Below, one piece after another: positions 43,071 to 51,841 of a stretch of DNA of 64,000 nt. The number at the start of each line of letters is the position of its first letter. The stretch's first letter is position 1. A program made the translations under genes and the position numbers. Below the pieces are notes generated by a model, which saw only the letters and a program-made list of their open reading frames with translations, made no database searches and had not been told where the DNA came from. Origin of the DNA: Actinomycetota bacterium (GTDB taxonomy: Bacteria > Actinomycetota > Actinomycetes > S36-B12); the NCBI GenBank assembly GCA_030684515.1, contig JAUXVJ010000009.1, positions 186,001 to 250,000 on the forward strand, written 5' to 3'.

Positions 43071-44372
43071 TCAGTCAGACAGTCGCGAGCGCATCTCAAC
43101 TGCTGAGGCCGGATAGATGATCTCGGTTCTGCGCCACCGTGGCCCGCTCCATGGGGCGGGCGCGACATCGAGTTTGCGCGCCATGCCGTACGCCGGGAAC
43201 TCGTACTCCTTGCGAATATCGCGAAACATCGCCCAGGCCTCATCCATGTCGCGATCAATCTGCATGCCCGCCTCGCGCATCATCGCCACGGCCTTGTCGA
43301 ACTGATCGCGAGTCAACGTTGAACTGCGTTGCCGATCCAGCCCAAGCTGCAAAGCATGCACACGAGAGATGGCAAAACTGCTGTCCGCAGCAGAAGCCGC
43401 GTGCACCGCACGCAAGTTGTCGTTCCATGCCGGTAGATGTGAGTGTATGCGCGGCATCGGATTCTTGGGAGCGATGTAGTTGCCGACGATCGGGATGCGG
43501 TGGCGGCCCTTTTTCGGTGCGCCGAGCACGAGGTAAAGAGTCTCGAATGCCTGAGAGCCTTGCAATAGCAGGCGATAGGCATCGTGCCGAGCATCGGACT
43601 TCGTCAGTGAGACCTTCAATGCAGCTGCATCGAGCATCGCAAGCAGTGCCACGACGTAGTGCCGATTGGCTCGCGAGCCACGCACGTACATCAGGGTTGG
43701 GTAGGTCATATGGGTGAGTCGCAGGCGCGCTGCCCACTCCGCCCATTCGGAGAAATGTCGGGAGGACTCGTCGGCCGTACCGGCCAGAGCTGTCCGGGCC
43801 AGGAACTCCGGACCCCACGTTGGCTCGCCCCCAATGGTGCTGATGGTGGTGACGAGTACTTCGCGCTCAAGGTAGGTCTGAAAGATTGTGGGGAGATAGC
43901 CGATCAGCATCGCAATGATGACCGGGCCAGTTGTTGCCGCGACGAAGTCGATGATCGTCTGGTCTTCTGTTGTTCCGCCGGCAAAACCAAGGGTGAGCAG
44001 ACTGGAGCCGGATTGGCGTATGGCTTGGGAGAAATCCATGCCGCTGACGCCGTATATGAGCATCGCGTAACCGAAGAGGAATCCGATCAGCCAGGTCAGC
44101 AGCATCATCAGAATCATGACCGGCCCTGTCCACGCCAGCACTTGATCACGGCCCCGATAGGTACGTCGCAACGCTGAAATACCCCGAGTGGTCCACCAGA
44201 CCACCCACATCACGAAGCCGCTGAGAGATGAGCGCAAGGGTCGAGGCACGATGACCGTGCGCAACAGGCTGACCATTGTGATGACCACGACGAACAGCCC
44301 GAGGATGAAGATTCCGGTGCGTGAGGCCAGGTCAGAGAACGGCAGTGGCTCGTTGGCCAGCACGGTGAGCAC
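43071..44372 (-). CDS. Potassium-channel-like membrane protein with large cytoplasmic domain
   Basis: A 433-residue protein. Hydrophobic segments are at about 19-42, 80-107 and 143-164. Between the last two is a pore-loop-like stretch ending in SLLTLGFAGG (124-133), close to the T-x-G-[YF]-G filter of 2-TM potassium channels but with the final Gly-Asp replaced by Ala-Gly-Gly. The remaining ~265 residues are soluble, helical and rich in conserved Arg/Trp, with no RCK signature. It is probably an ion channel or a degenerate channel fold. The GTG start has TAGACT 7 nt upstream. It is divergent from the DUF4446-pheA operon. Confidence 0.65.
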   Translation of the reverse strand: MLTVLANEPLPFSDLASRTGIFILGLFVVVITMVSLLRTVIVPRPLRSSLSGFVMWVVWWTTRGISALRRTYRGRDQVLAWTGPVMILMMLLTWLIGFLFGYAMLIYGVSGMDFSQAIRQSGSSLLTLGFAGGTTEDQTIIDFVAATTGPVIIAMLIGYLPTIFQTYLEREVLVTTISTIGGEPTWGPEFLARTALAGTADESSRHFSEWAEWAARLRLTHMTYPTLMYVRGSRANRHYVVALLAMLDAAALKVSLTKSDARHDAYRLLLQGSQAFETLYLVLGAPKKGRHRIPIVGNYIAPKNPMPRIHSHLPAWNDNLRAVHAASAADSSFAISRVHALQLGLDRQRSSTLTRDQFDKAVAMMREAGMQIDRDMDEAWAMFRDIRKEYEFPAYGMARKLDVAPAPWSGPRWRRTEIIYPASAVEMRSRLSD

Positions 44373-44379
44373 GAATGCG

Positions 44380-44385
44380 AGTCTA
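44380..44385 (-). promoter_or_regulatory. Putative leaderless -10 (TAGACT)
   Basis: TAGACT on the minus strand ends 7 nt before the GTG at 44372 and repeats the motif seen at 30414-30419. Confidence 0.48.
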
Positions 44386-44432
44386 GGGCGAAGCGCTGCG
44401 ATACTGCCGGTCTACGAGGCTTGTTCAGGCCG

Positions 44433-44438
44433 TAGGCT
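44433..44438 (+). promoter_or_regulatory. Putative leaderless -10 (TAGGCT)
   Basis: TAGGCT ends 6 nt before the GTG at 44445. No ribosome site is visible. Confidence 0.5.
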
Positions 44439-44444
44439 CTTGCG

Positions 44445-44936
44445 GTGATCATCGACACGAGTGCGCTCAGCGTTCTCGTGATTGTTTCCCTGTTAATCGG
44501 CATGAGCGGGGTCGCTGTCGGCGTCTTTGCCATGGTGCGCCTCTCGCACCTGCATCGGTCATATGCGCTGTTGGAAGCTGCGGAAGGCCGTGAGAATTTT
44601 GTCGACGTTGTCGCGCGCACCATCGAGGAATTTCACGTGCTGCGGGACGAGGTCGGCGATCTGGATCTGAGTCTGGCGCAGACCCGCCGCGAGCTTGCAC
44701 AGGCGCTGCGCCACGTGTCTGTCGTGCGGTACGACGCTTTTGGCGATCTTGGCGGTCGATTCTCATTCTCGGCCGCAATGCTCGATGACTCAGGTGACGG
44801 GCTGGTGTTGACCTCGATTCATGGCCGCTCCGAAACTCGTACCTACCTCAAGGGACTGAGTGGCGGCATTGCCGACATTGAGCTCTCACCTGAAGAGAAT
44901 GAGGCACTGAAGTTGGCAAAGAGGAGTGGTTCATGA
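44445..44936 (+). CDS. DUF4446 family membrane-anchored protein
   Basis: A 163-residue protein with one N-terminal helix (about 8-32), a helical stretch with HVLRDEVGDLDLSLAQTRRE, then RHVSVVRYDAFGDLGGRFSF and a SIHGRSETRTYLKGL core. This is the DUF4446 signature, a family common in Gram-positive bacteria and without a known function. It overlaps pheA by 4 nt (ATGA), so it is translated with the aromatic amino acid gene. Confidence 0.85.
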   Translation: MIIDTSALSVLVIVSLLIGMSGVAVGVFAMVRLSHLHRSYALLEAAEGRENFVDVVARTIEEFHVLRDEVGDLDLSLAQTRRELAQALRHVSVVRYDAFGDLGGRFSFSAAMLDDSGDGLVLTSIHGRSETRTYLKGLSGGIADIELSPEENEALKLAKRSGS

Positions 44937-45856
44937 CGCGCATCGCATTTCTGGGACCGCGAGGAACCTTCGCCGAGGCCGCTCTTCGCCGACTTGATGC
45001 AGCAGCCGATGCTGAACTTGTGCCGGCTGCATCAGTGCATGCAGCCTTGGATCTGGCTCGCTCCGGCGCAGTTGACATGGCATTGGTGCCGATGGAGAAC
45101 TCCGTTGAAGGCTCGGTACCGCTCACCCTGGACGAATTGTCGTCCTCGAGCACTGGGCTGGTCATCATCGATGAAGTGGTGCTGCCGGTAACGATGACTT
45201 TGGTAGCGCCTGCAGGCATGGGTCTGGCAGACATCACGCGGATCGCCACCCACCCGCATGCGCACGCGCAGGTCCGCGGTTGGCTGGATGCCAATCTGCC
45301 AGGGATAGTGGTACTGCCCGCGCTCTCCACCGCAGGTGCGGCAGCGGGGCTCAACGATCTTCCACGTATGTACGACGCGGCCATCGCACCTGCGATCACA
45401 GCGGAGATCTACGGACTCGACATTCTCGCGAGCAATATTGGCGATACCGAGGATGCCCACACTCGATTCGTTCTTGTGCAGCGACCTGGCGTCGTCCCAG
45501 AGCCGACGGGAGCCGACAAGACCACGCTGGCCCTCTACATCCATCAGGATCAGCCTGGCGCACTGCTCGCAATCCTTACGGAGTTTGCAGTGCGCGGGGT
45601 CAACATGACCCGAATTGAATCGCGACCCACGCGGAAGGCTCTTGGTGACTACTACTTCAGCGTTGACGTCGAAGGACATGTCTCTGATGCCCGCGTTGCC
45701 GAAGCAATGATGGGCCTGCATCGCGTGTGTCTGGACGTCCGCTACCTCGGCTCATACCCACGGCATGACGGACGTGAGCCGGTCTTGCGCGTTGGGGTAA
45801 CTGATGCAGACTTCGCCGAAGCGCAGGATTGGCTGCGCAAGTTGAAAGGGATCTGA
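44933..45856 (+). CDS. pheA: Prephenate dehydratase
   Basis: A 307-residue stand-alone prephenate dehydratase. The catalytic domain starts IAFLGPRGTFAEAALRRL, with VPMENSVEGSV in the middle and the Thr-Arg-Phe motif in DAHTRFVLVQ. A C-terminal ACT domain (ALYIHQDQPGALLAIL, then MTRIESRPT) should bind phenylalanine for feedback control. It converts prephenate to phenylpyruvate. There is no fused chorismate mutase. It follows DUF4446 by overlap and precedes rfbB by one nucleotide. Confidence 0.93.
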   Translation: MTRIAFLGPRGTFAEAALRRLDAAADAELVPAASVHAALDLARSGAVDMALVPMENSVEGSVPLTLDELSSSSTGLVIIDEVVLPVTMTLVAPAGMGLADITRIATHPHAHAQVRGWLDANLPGIVVLPALSTAGAAAGLNDLPRMYDAAIAPAITAEIYGLDILASNIGDTEDAHTRFVLVQRPGVVPEPTGADKTTLALYIHQDQPGALLAILTEFAVRGVNMTRIESRPTRKALGDYYFSVDVEGHVSDARVAEAMMGLHRVCLDVRYLGSYPRHDGREPVLRVGVTDADFAEAQDWLRKLKGI

Positions 45857-45857
45857 C

Positions 45858-46838
45858 ATGCGCTATTTCGTCACTGGTGCTGCCGGATTCATCGGCTCGC
45901 ATTTTGTCCGCGAGCTGCTCAAGGGCAGTTATGGCCCCGATGTCACAGGGGTAACGGTCTACGACAAACTCACCTATGCCGGTAATCTGGAGAACCTTGC
46001 CTCCGTGGCGGACGATCCTCGGTACTCATTCGTGCAAGGTGACATCTGCGATGGCGACTTGTTGGATTCCGTTCTCCCCGGTCACGACATCGTGGTGAAC
46101 TTCGCGGCCGAGACGCACGTTGATCGTTCCATTCACGGCCCACAGGCATTCCTTGTCACCAATGTTGTGGGCGCCCAGACCTTGTTTGATGCCTGCCTTC
46201 GTCACGAGATCGCTCGCACAGTGCACATCGGCACGGACGAGGTGTACGGATCAATTGACAGCGGCTCGTGGACTGAACGCGAGCCCTTGCTGCCCAACTC
46301 CCCTTATTCAGCTGCAAAAGCTGCCGCCGAAATGCTGGTCCGGGCCTACCACGTGACCTATGGCTTGAACATTTCTTCGACCCGCTGCTCGAACAATTAC
46401 GGGCCATTTCAGTTTCCTGAGAAAGTCATTCCGCTCTTTGTCACGAATTTGATAGATGGCGGCAAGGTGCCCCTGTACGGCGATGGCTTGAATGTGCGCG
46501 ATTGGCTGCACGTGGATGACCACTGCCGTGGCATTGCGATCACCATCGACAAAGGTGAGCCTGGTCAGAGTTACAACATAGGCGGTGGACTCGAACTGAG
46601 CAATCGCGAACTGACCGAACAAGTCCTTGCAGCCCTGGGTGCCGACTGGTCAAGTGTGCAGCAGGTTGAAGATCGCAAGGGGCACGATCGACGCTACTCA
46701 GTTGATGATTCGCGCATTCGTGCTCTTGGCTACACGCCGCAGCACAAGTTCGAAGATGGGCTTGCCGAGACAGTTGCGTGGTATCGCGCGAACGAAGCCT
46801 GGTGGCGCCCGCTGAAGTCAAAAGCAGCGATCAAGTAA
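45858..46838 (+). CDS. rfbB: dTDP-glucose 4,6-dehydratase
   Basis: A 326-residue extended SDR: YFVTGAAGFIGSHF (2-15), GTDEVYGSI with the catalytic Asp-Glu pair, YSAAKAA for the YxxxK active site, and RCSNNYGPFQFPEK. This is the classical RmlB pattern, which forms dTDP-4-keto-6-deoxyglucose. The product feeds rhamnose synthesis (RfbD next door; RfbA and RfbC are outside the window) and also WecE at 15-16 kb. The gene sits between pheA and the HAD/serS pair, a position where I do not recall rhamnose genes in most actinobacteria. Confidence 0.93.
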   Translation: MRYFVTGAAGFIGSHFVRELLKGSYGPDVTGVTVYDKLTYAGNLENLASVADDPRYSFVQGDICDGDLLDSVLPGHDIVVNFAAETHVDRSIHGPQAFLVTNVVGAQTLFDACLRHEIARTVHIGTDEVYGSIDSGSWTEREPLLPNSPYSAAKAAAEMLVRAYHVTYGLNISSTRCSNNYGPFQFPEKVIPLFVTNLIDGGKVPLYGDGLNVRDWLHVDDHCRGIAITIDKGEPGQSYNIGGGLELSNRELTEQVLAALGADWSSVQQVEDRKGHDRRYSVDDSRIRALGYTPQHKFEDGLAETVAWYRANEAWWRPLKSKAAIK

Positions 46839-47695
46839 TGCGCGTACTTGTCACTGGCTCAAAGGGCCAGCTGGGTTCGGAGCTCGTCCGCATCCTTGGT
46901 GAGCGCGGCACCATCGTGATGGGGGTCGATCGCCCGGGTATCGACATTACGCAGGCTGGCTCCATTGCGACTGCATTCGGATTGTTCGAACCAACAGTGG
47001 TCATCAATTGCGCTGCATGGACAGCGGTCGACGATGCCGAAACAAATGAAGAGGCTGCACTACTGGCGAACGGAGTGGGCCCTGAACTGCTGGCTCAAGC
47101 GTGCGCGACATCAGGCGCTTGGATGCTGCAGGTCTCCACCGACTATGTGTTTGCTGGTGACGCTTCAGAGCCCTACGCAGAGTGGGCGCCTACCTACCCG
47201 CTCACGGCCTATGGGCGAACCAAACTGGCGGGGGAGCACGCGGTCAAGGCTGTGCTGCCGGACTCACACTGGATCGTGCGCACAGCATGGCTGTATGGGC
47301 TCAATGGCAACAATTTTGCGCGGACCATGCTCAAACTTGAGAAAGAACGCGACACCGTTGCCGTCGTGACGGATCAGATTGGCCAGCCGACCTATGCGCG
47401 CGATCTCGCGCATCAGTTGATTGCGCTCATCGACACGCATCCTGCCGCCGGAACCTTTCACGGCACAAATGCTGGAGCTGACAGCTGGTTTGCATTTGCC
47501 CAGGCTGTGTTTCAGGGGGCGGGCGCAGATCCGCTTCGCGTACTTCCGACCGATTCAGCAGCCTTCGTGCGCCCCGCTCCGCGCCCTGCGTACTCGGTGC
47601 TCGGGCATGATGCTTGGGCTGAAGTGGGTTTGGAGCCGATGCGCGATTGGCGAGAGGCCTTGCAAGCTGCTTTTGAAGACGGGCTCAGCGCTTAG
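46838..47695 (+). CDS. rfbD: dTDP-4-dehydrorhamnose reductase
   Basis: A 285-residue RmlD-type reductase: VLVTGSKGQLGSELV at 3-17, VSTDYVFAGD, YGRTKLAGE (YxxxK) and FHGTNAGADSWFAFA. It reduces dTDP-4-keto-rhamnose to dTDP-L-rhamnose with NADPH. The ATG at 46838 shares one base with the rfbB stop (TAATG), so the pair is translationally coupled. The longer frame to 46778 lies inside rfbB. Confidence 0.92.
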   Translation: MRVLVTGSKGQLGSELVRILGERGTIVMGVDRPGIDITQAGSIATAFGLFEPTVVINCAAWTAVDDAETNEEAALLANGVGPELLAQACATSGAWMLQVSTDYVFAGDASEPYAEWAPTYPLTAYGRTKLAGEHAVKAVLPDSHWIVRTAWLYGLNGNNFARTMLKLEKERDTVAVVTDQIGQPTYARDLAHQLIALIDTHPAAGTFHGTNAGADSWFAFAQAVFQGAGADPLRVLPTDSAAFVRPAPRPAYSVLGHDAWAEVGLEPMRDWREALQAAFEDGLSA

Positions 47696-48530
47696 CCGCT
47701 ACGACCGCTTCCAGCACTTCGGCAACGCCGTCGCTGGCTTCAGCATTGGTCACCGCATTGGCGTAGCTCTTGACCTCGTCAGAGGCTGATCCCATCGCAA
47801 CACCAAGACCAGCCCATTCGAGCATGCGAAGGTCATTGCCGCCATCACCAATGGTGATGGTGCGAGCTGGATCAAGGTCAAGACGGCGGCACAAGGACTC
47901 CAGCATCGATGCCTTGCTGACCTCAAGGGGACCGACATCCAGCCATGCGACTTTCGCGATGCCGAACTGCACCTCGTGCAGATCGAGCTCGGCCACAAGA
48001 TGGCCCAAGCCCTCTTCCATGTGCTCCTCGCTGCGAATGACCAGACGCACTGCCGCGATCTCGCGGATGTCCTCAAGTGGCATCTCGCGCACAGCCATGC
48101 CCAAGGGACCGCCACGAAAGGCGACATTGGTATTCATGACTCCCCAGGCATCTTCAACGGTGAAGATCGCACCTGGAAGCAGCGGGATCATGCGATCAAG
48201 AAATGGCGCCGGATCGAAAGTGCGTGCTTCGATGATGGCCTCGGGAGTTGCCGTGGCAAGGATCGAACCGTTTGAGCACACCATCCACCCGTCCATGCGG
48301 GCAGCCCGGGCGATCGGAGTAGTCGTAGAAAGAGAACGGCCGGTTGCCAGCACGACGCGAACCCCAGCTGATTCGCAATCGGCGATCGCTTGGATCACGC
48401 GATTGCGCACGACCCCGTCAGCGGGGACCAGGGTGCCATCCACGTCGATGCCAATGAGCTGAGGAAATTCGATCGATTCCAGAGCGGTCGGGTCGAAGTG
48501 CACGAGCGGTGGTGATTGCGAAAGTGACAT
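47685..48530 (-). CDS. HAD superfamily hydrolase (Cof type)
   Basis: A 281-residue HAD phosphatase of the IIB cap class: motif I LIGIDVDGTLVPADG with two aspartates, motif II LATGRSLS, and the C-terminal motif IGDGGNDLRMLEWAGLGVAMG. It probably dephosphorylates a sugar phosphate or cofactor. This gene next to serS and pheA is a conserved actinobacterial arrangement as I recall it. It overlaps rfbD tail to tail by 11 nt. TAATAT lies 9 nt before its ATG. Confidence 0.87.
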   Translation of the reverse strand: MSLSQSPPLVHFDPTALESIEFPQLIGIDVDGTLVPADGVVRNRVIQAIADCESAGVRVVLATGRSLSTTTPIARAARMDGWMVCSNGSILATATPEAIIEARTFDPAPFLDRMIPLLPGAIFTVEDAWGVMNTNVAFRGGPLGMAVREMPLEDIREIAAVRLVIRSEEHMEEGLGHLVAELDLHEVQFGIAKVAWLDVGPLEVSKASMLESLCRRLDLDPARTITIGDGGNDLRMLEWAGLGVAMGSASDEVKSYANAVTNAEASDGVAEVLEAVVAAKR

Positions 48531-48542
48531 GGTCCTGCGATA

Positions 48543-49859
48543 TTACGCGCGTGGAGTGAACGAAGTCTGTCCACCAAGGAAAGCTTGCAAGGCTTTGGGG
48601 ATTCGCACAGAGCCGTCGGCCTGTTGATGATTCTCGAGCAGCGCCACAATGATGCGCGGCATTGCGCATAAGGTCCCATTCAGCGTTGCCACGGGGCGTT
48701 GAATCTTGCCATCGCGCATCCGGATCTTCAGCCGGCGTGCTTGAAATTCAGTGGTGTTTGAGGTGCTGGTGACTTCGCGATATGTACCCTGCGTTGGGAT
48801 CCAAGCCTCGATGTCGAATTTCCGGGTAGCGCTGGAACCAAGGTCTCCGGTGGCAACGTCAATGACCCGGTATGGAAGCTCCAAGGCATCAATGAACTCC
48901 CGTTCCCACGCCAGCAGGCGAGCATGCTCGGCCTCGGCGTCCTCTGGTGTGGTGAACACGAACATCTCGACCTTGTCGAACTGATGCACACGGATGATGC
49001 CGCGAGTGTCCTTGCCATAGGAGCCAGCCTCACGACGGAAGCAACTGCTCCAACCGGCGTAGCGCAAAGGCAACTGTGCTTGATCAAGAATCTCGTCGGA
49101 GTGATAGGCCGCAAGCGGTACTTCACTTGTGCCCACTAGGTAGAGGTCGTCTTGTTCTAGTCGATAGACGTTCTCTGCAGCTTGACCGAGAAAGCCGGTG
49201 CCCTCCATCGCCTCGGGCAGAACGATTGCTGGCGTGATCATGGGGATGAAGCCGTGACTCACGGCTTGTTGCATCGCAAGGTTCAGCAGTGCGAACTCCA
49301 GCAGAGCACCTTGACCTTTGAGGTAGAAGAAGCGCGAACCGGAAACCTTGGCACCACGAACAGTGTCGATCGCATCAAGGCTCTCACCCAGATCGAGGTG
49401 GTCCTTGGGTGCAAAGCCCTCGCTGGCAAAGTCGCGCGGCTGGCCGACGAGTTCGAGCACCTTGAAGTCTGCTTCACCACCAACTGGTGAGTCCAAGTTG
49501 ACCAGGTTGCTGATCTGCAACCACAGGGAGTCCGCTCGCGCGCCTGCCGCGTCGGATTCAAGATCGGCCGCCTTGACCTCGTCGGCCAAGGCAGATGCCT
49601 GCACCATGAGTTGATCGATCTCTGCTTGGAGGCCTGCGCGACCGGCATCAGACGCCTTCTTCAGCGCCCCTTGGAGGGGACCCATCTGCTTGCCAAGTGT
49701 CTTCTGCTGATTGCGCAATTCATCGAAACGCTGTTGGGCGGCTCGCTTGGCTTCGTCAGCGGCGATGAGCTGATCAACGAGCTCGACGTCCTCGCCACGC
49801 CGGCGCTGTGACTCGCGAATGCGATCTGGATCAGTGCGCAGGATGGTCGGATCAATCAC
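48543..49859 (-). CDS. serS: Seryl-tRNA synthetase
   Basis: A 438-residue class II tRNA synthetase. A charged helical arm at about 25-105 forms the tRNA-binding coiled coil. Motif 2 ([20 protein letters not shown]) is near 270-290 and motif 3 ([19 protein letters not shown]) near 385-405. The length is normal for bacterial SerRS, and it charges tRNA-Ser with serine. The GTG start has TAGGGT 6 nt upstream, so it may be leaderless. No T-box leader fits in the 27-nt gap to the next gene. Confidence 0.95.
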   Translation of the reverse strand: MIDPTILRTDPDRIRESQRRRGEDVELVDQLIAADEAKRAAQQRFDELRNQQKTLGKQMGPLQGALKKASDAGRAGLQAEIDQLMVQASALADEVKAADLESDAAGARADSLWLQISNLVNLDSPVGGEADFKVLELVGQPRDFASEGFAPKDHLDLGESLDAIDTVRGAKVSGSRFFYLKGQGALLEFALLNLAMQQAVSHGFIPMITPAIVLPEAMEGTGFLGQAAENVYRLEQDDLYLVGTSEVPLAAYHSDEILDQAQLPLRYAGWSSCFRREAGSYGKDTRGIIRVHQFDKVEMFVFTTPEDAEAEHARLLAWEREFIDALELPYRVIDVATGDLGSSATRKFDIEAWIPTQGTYREVTSTSNTTEFQARRLKIRMRDGKIQRPVATLNGTLCAMPRIIVALLENHQQADGSVRIPKALQAFLGGQTSFTPRA

Positions 49860-49865
49860 GGCAAG

Positions 49866-49871
49866 ACCCTA
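49866..49871 (-). promoter_or_regulatory. Putative leaderless -10 of serS (TAGGGT)
   Basis: TAGGGT on the minus strand ends 6 nt before the GTG at 49859. It lies in the 27-nt gap after bpa. Confidence 0.45.
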
Positions 49872-49886
49872 GTCGGAGCTGCGCAA

Positions 49887-50417
49887 TTACAGATATTGAC
49901 CTGCGCTGGAACTGCCACCAGGACCGGGTGGCAACTGGCCCTGGGCCATGGCCTGTCGTCGCATCTCCTCGAACTGGGCCTTGGCTGTCATCTGCTGGGC
50001 GTAGAGAGCGGCCTGAATCCCATGGAAGAGCCCTTCCAGCCAGCCCACCAACTGGGCTTGGGCGATGCGCAGTTCAGATTCGCTGGGGGCAGGGTCATTG
50101 AACGGCTGACTGAGTCGCTCAAGTTCTTCCACCAGCTCCGGGGCCAGGGCGTCCTCGAGTTCCTTGATCGATTGAAGATGGATCTGACGCAGACGCACGC
50201 GGGCTGACTCATCCAGCGGCGCGCTCTTCACCTCATCGAGCAGCTGCTTGATCATCGATCCGATACGCATGACCTTGGCAGGGGACTGCACGAGCGATTC
50301 AACTTCTGTGTCTTGATTGTCATCCGTAGAGTCGATCGGCTCGCCATTTGGACCAACAATGGTCATCGCAAGCACGGCAGCATCGCTGTTATCAGATTGC
50401 TCAGGGGAGATCGACAT
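49887..50417 (-). CDS. bpa: Bacterial proteasome activator
   Basis: A 176-residue helical protein. It has MRIGSMIKQLLDEVKSAPLDESARVRL-type helices from about residue 50, an AQAQLVGWLEGLFHGIQAAL segment and a C-terminal GQYL tail. The last residues form the docking motif by which Bpa/PafE rings open the 20S proteasome gate and stimulate ATP-independent protein breakdown. The N-terminal ~45 residues are acidic and disordered. A GGGAG ribosome site precedes the ATG. The gene sits upstream of serS and implies a proteasome elsewhere in the genome. Confidence 0.9.
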   Translation of the reverse strand: MSISPEQSDNSDAAVLAMTIVGPNGEPIDSTDDNQDTEVESLVQSPAKVMRIGSMIKQLLDEVKSAPLDESARVRLRQIHLQSIKELEDALAPELVEELERLSQPFNDPAPSESELRIAQAQLVGWLEGLFHGIQAALYAQQMTAKAQFEEMRRQAMAQGQLPPGPGGSSSAGQYL

Positions 50418-50467
50418 TGGGCAATGCTCCCATTTCTGTTGGCGCCTCGCAGCAGTAGGCCAGATGA

Positions 50468-51841
50468 CTAGTTACTTGGGGAAGCCGATGGTGAAGAGTC
50501 TGCGCTCGTCGTAGGAGTCGGAGTACTTGTTGGGACAGGTGTTTGCTCAGAGAGGATCTGTCTGATCGCGGTCAGAAGGTAGAAGTCACCCCACACGTAG
50601 CTGCCCGTACGAGGATCAGCAGGCACATTGAGGCTCTGCTGCAGCAGAATCCCGGGATTGCGGGTATCGGTGTTCAGCCATCCGGCACTGGCCAGGGTTC
50701 CGGCCGTGAGCTTGGCGTAGTCGGCGTAGGTACGAGCACTCTCGGCGTTGGGCTCTTGCGCGGCGAGCGTGAGCATGCCGCTGGCTGCGATTGCTGCAGC
50801 AGATGAATCTCGAGGCGCACGATTGCCGCTGACATCCAAATCCCAGGCTGGCACGCAACCGGGCGGCACGCGACTCATCCAGTAGTTGGCGGTGGCTTCG
50901 GCCGCCTTCAGAAATTCTGGGTTCCCCGTGAGCTCATAGGCGCGCGCAAAGCCACTGATCGCCCATGCCTGACCGCGAGCCCAGGTGCTTGATGTGCTGG
51001 CGAGGCCCTGTCCGGCGATCGGGCCGATCAGCGCACCCGTGTTGGGATTGAAGGACATGCGATGAAATGTCGAGCCGTTGTCGCGGATGAAGTGCTTGGC
51101 AAGAGTCAGCATGTGCTGCTCACCGAAATACACCAGTGCATCGCCTTCAGGTCCGAGCAGTTGTCCGACCTTGATCATCAGCGGCGCGTTCATCGCCGAG
51201 TCGATGATCACTCCCCATCTGCCGTTGTAGTCAGCTGACTTGACTGCCTGCACACGTCCACTCCAACGACGAGCGAGCGACTTTGCCGCAGTGATCTCGG
51301 CATTGAGGTACGCGCGTTGGCGGGCAGGGCTTGGATCCAAACTGGCCGCCAGCTGCATCGGCACGCCGATCATGAATCCAAGATCGTGTGTGCCGCGATC
51401 GTTGGCGACCCGAATCAGCGGAGCTGTGAAACTGCGTGCGCGACGCAACCATTGCGTGTCGCCTGTCCACTCGTACATGGTCCACAGTTCGCCAGGGAAG
51501 AAGCCACTGGTCCATGCCGTGGGTCCGGTGCGGGCATAGCGAGTCTGATCTGTGAGTGCGCCGAAGGGATATCGCTGGGATGACTTGGCTGCGGCTGCCA
51601 ATTTCCTGCCAGCAAGGGCGTAGGCGTTGGTTGCCTGCACTGCGGTGAGCTCACTGACCAAAGCCGGGCAGGCAACGCTGGTTCCCTTCACCGGACCACT
51701 TGGGGCAGGTGGACTCAACGAAAGCGTCGGAGTCGGGCTCCCGCTTGTTGACGGCTCGGCCGTTTCAGCCCATGTCGCTGACGACACGGTGAGCGGGAGC
51801 AGGCAAAGCAGAAGCAAGGAGGGAAGGCGAACGCGTCTCAT
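50468..51841 (-). CDS. Secreted glycoside hydrolase, GH88-like
   Basis: A 457-residue exported enzyme. There is a signal peptide (MRRVRLPSLLLLCLLPLTVS, cleavage near ATWA). The barrel has WTSGFFPGELW, HDLGFMIGVP (catalytic Asp), GVIIDSAMNAPLM (second acidic residue), RGQAWAISGFARAY, PAWDLDV and RDSSAAAIAASGML. These are the GH88 unsaturated-uronyl hydrolase motifs. A Thr/Pro/Ser-rich tail (residues ~425-457) ends the protein. It probably acts on uronic-acid oligosaccharides released by lyases, which would allow use of environmental polysaccharide. It overlaps the quinone oxidoreductase by 4 nt. Confidence 0.85.
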   Translation of the reverse strand: MRRVRLPSLLLLCLLPLTVSSATWAETAEPSTSGSPTPTLSLSPPAPSGPVKGTSVACPALVSELTAVQATNAYALAGRKLAAAAKSSQRYPFGALTDQTRYARTGPTAWTSGFFPGELWTMYEWTGDTQWLRRARSFTAPLIRVANDRGTHDLGFMIGVPMQLAASLDPSPARQRAYLNAEITAAKSLARRWSGRVQAVKSADYNGRWGVIIDSAMNAPLMIKVGQLLGPEGDALVYFGEQHMLTLAKHFIRDNGSTFHRMSFNPNTGALIGPIAGQGLASTSSTWARGQAWAISGFARAYELTGNPEFLKAAEATANYWMSRVPPGCVPAWDLDVSGNRAPRDSSAAAIAASGMLTLAAQEPNAESARTYADYAKLTAGTLASAGWLNTDTRNPGILLQQSLNVPADPRTGSYVWGDFYLLTAIRQILSEQTPVPTSTPTPTTSADSSPSASPSN

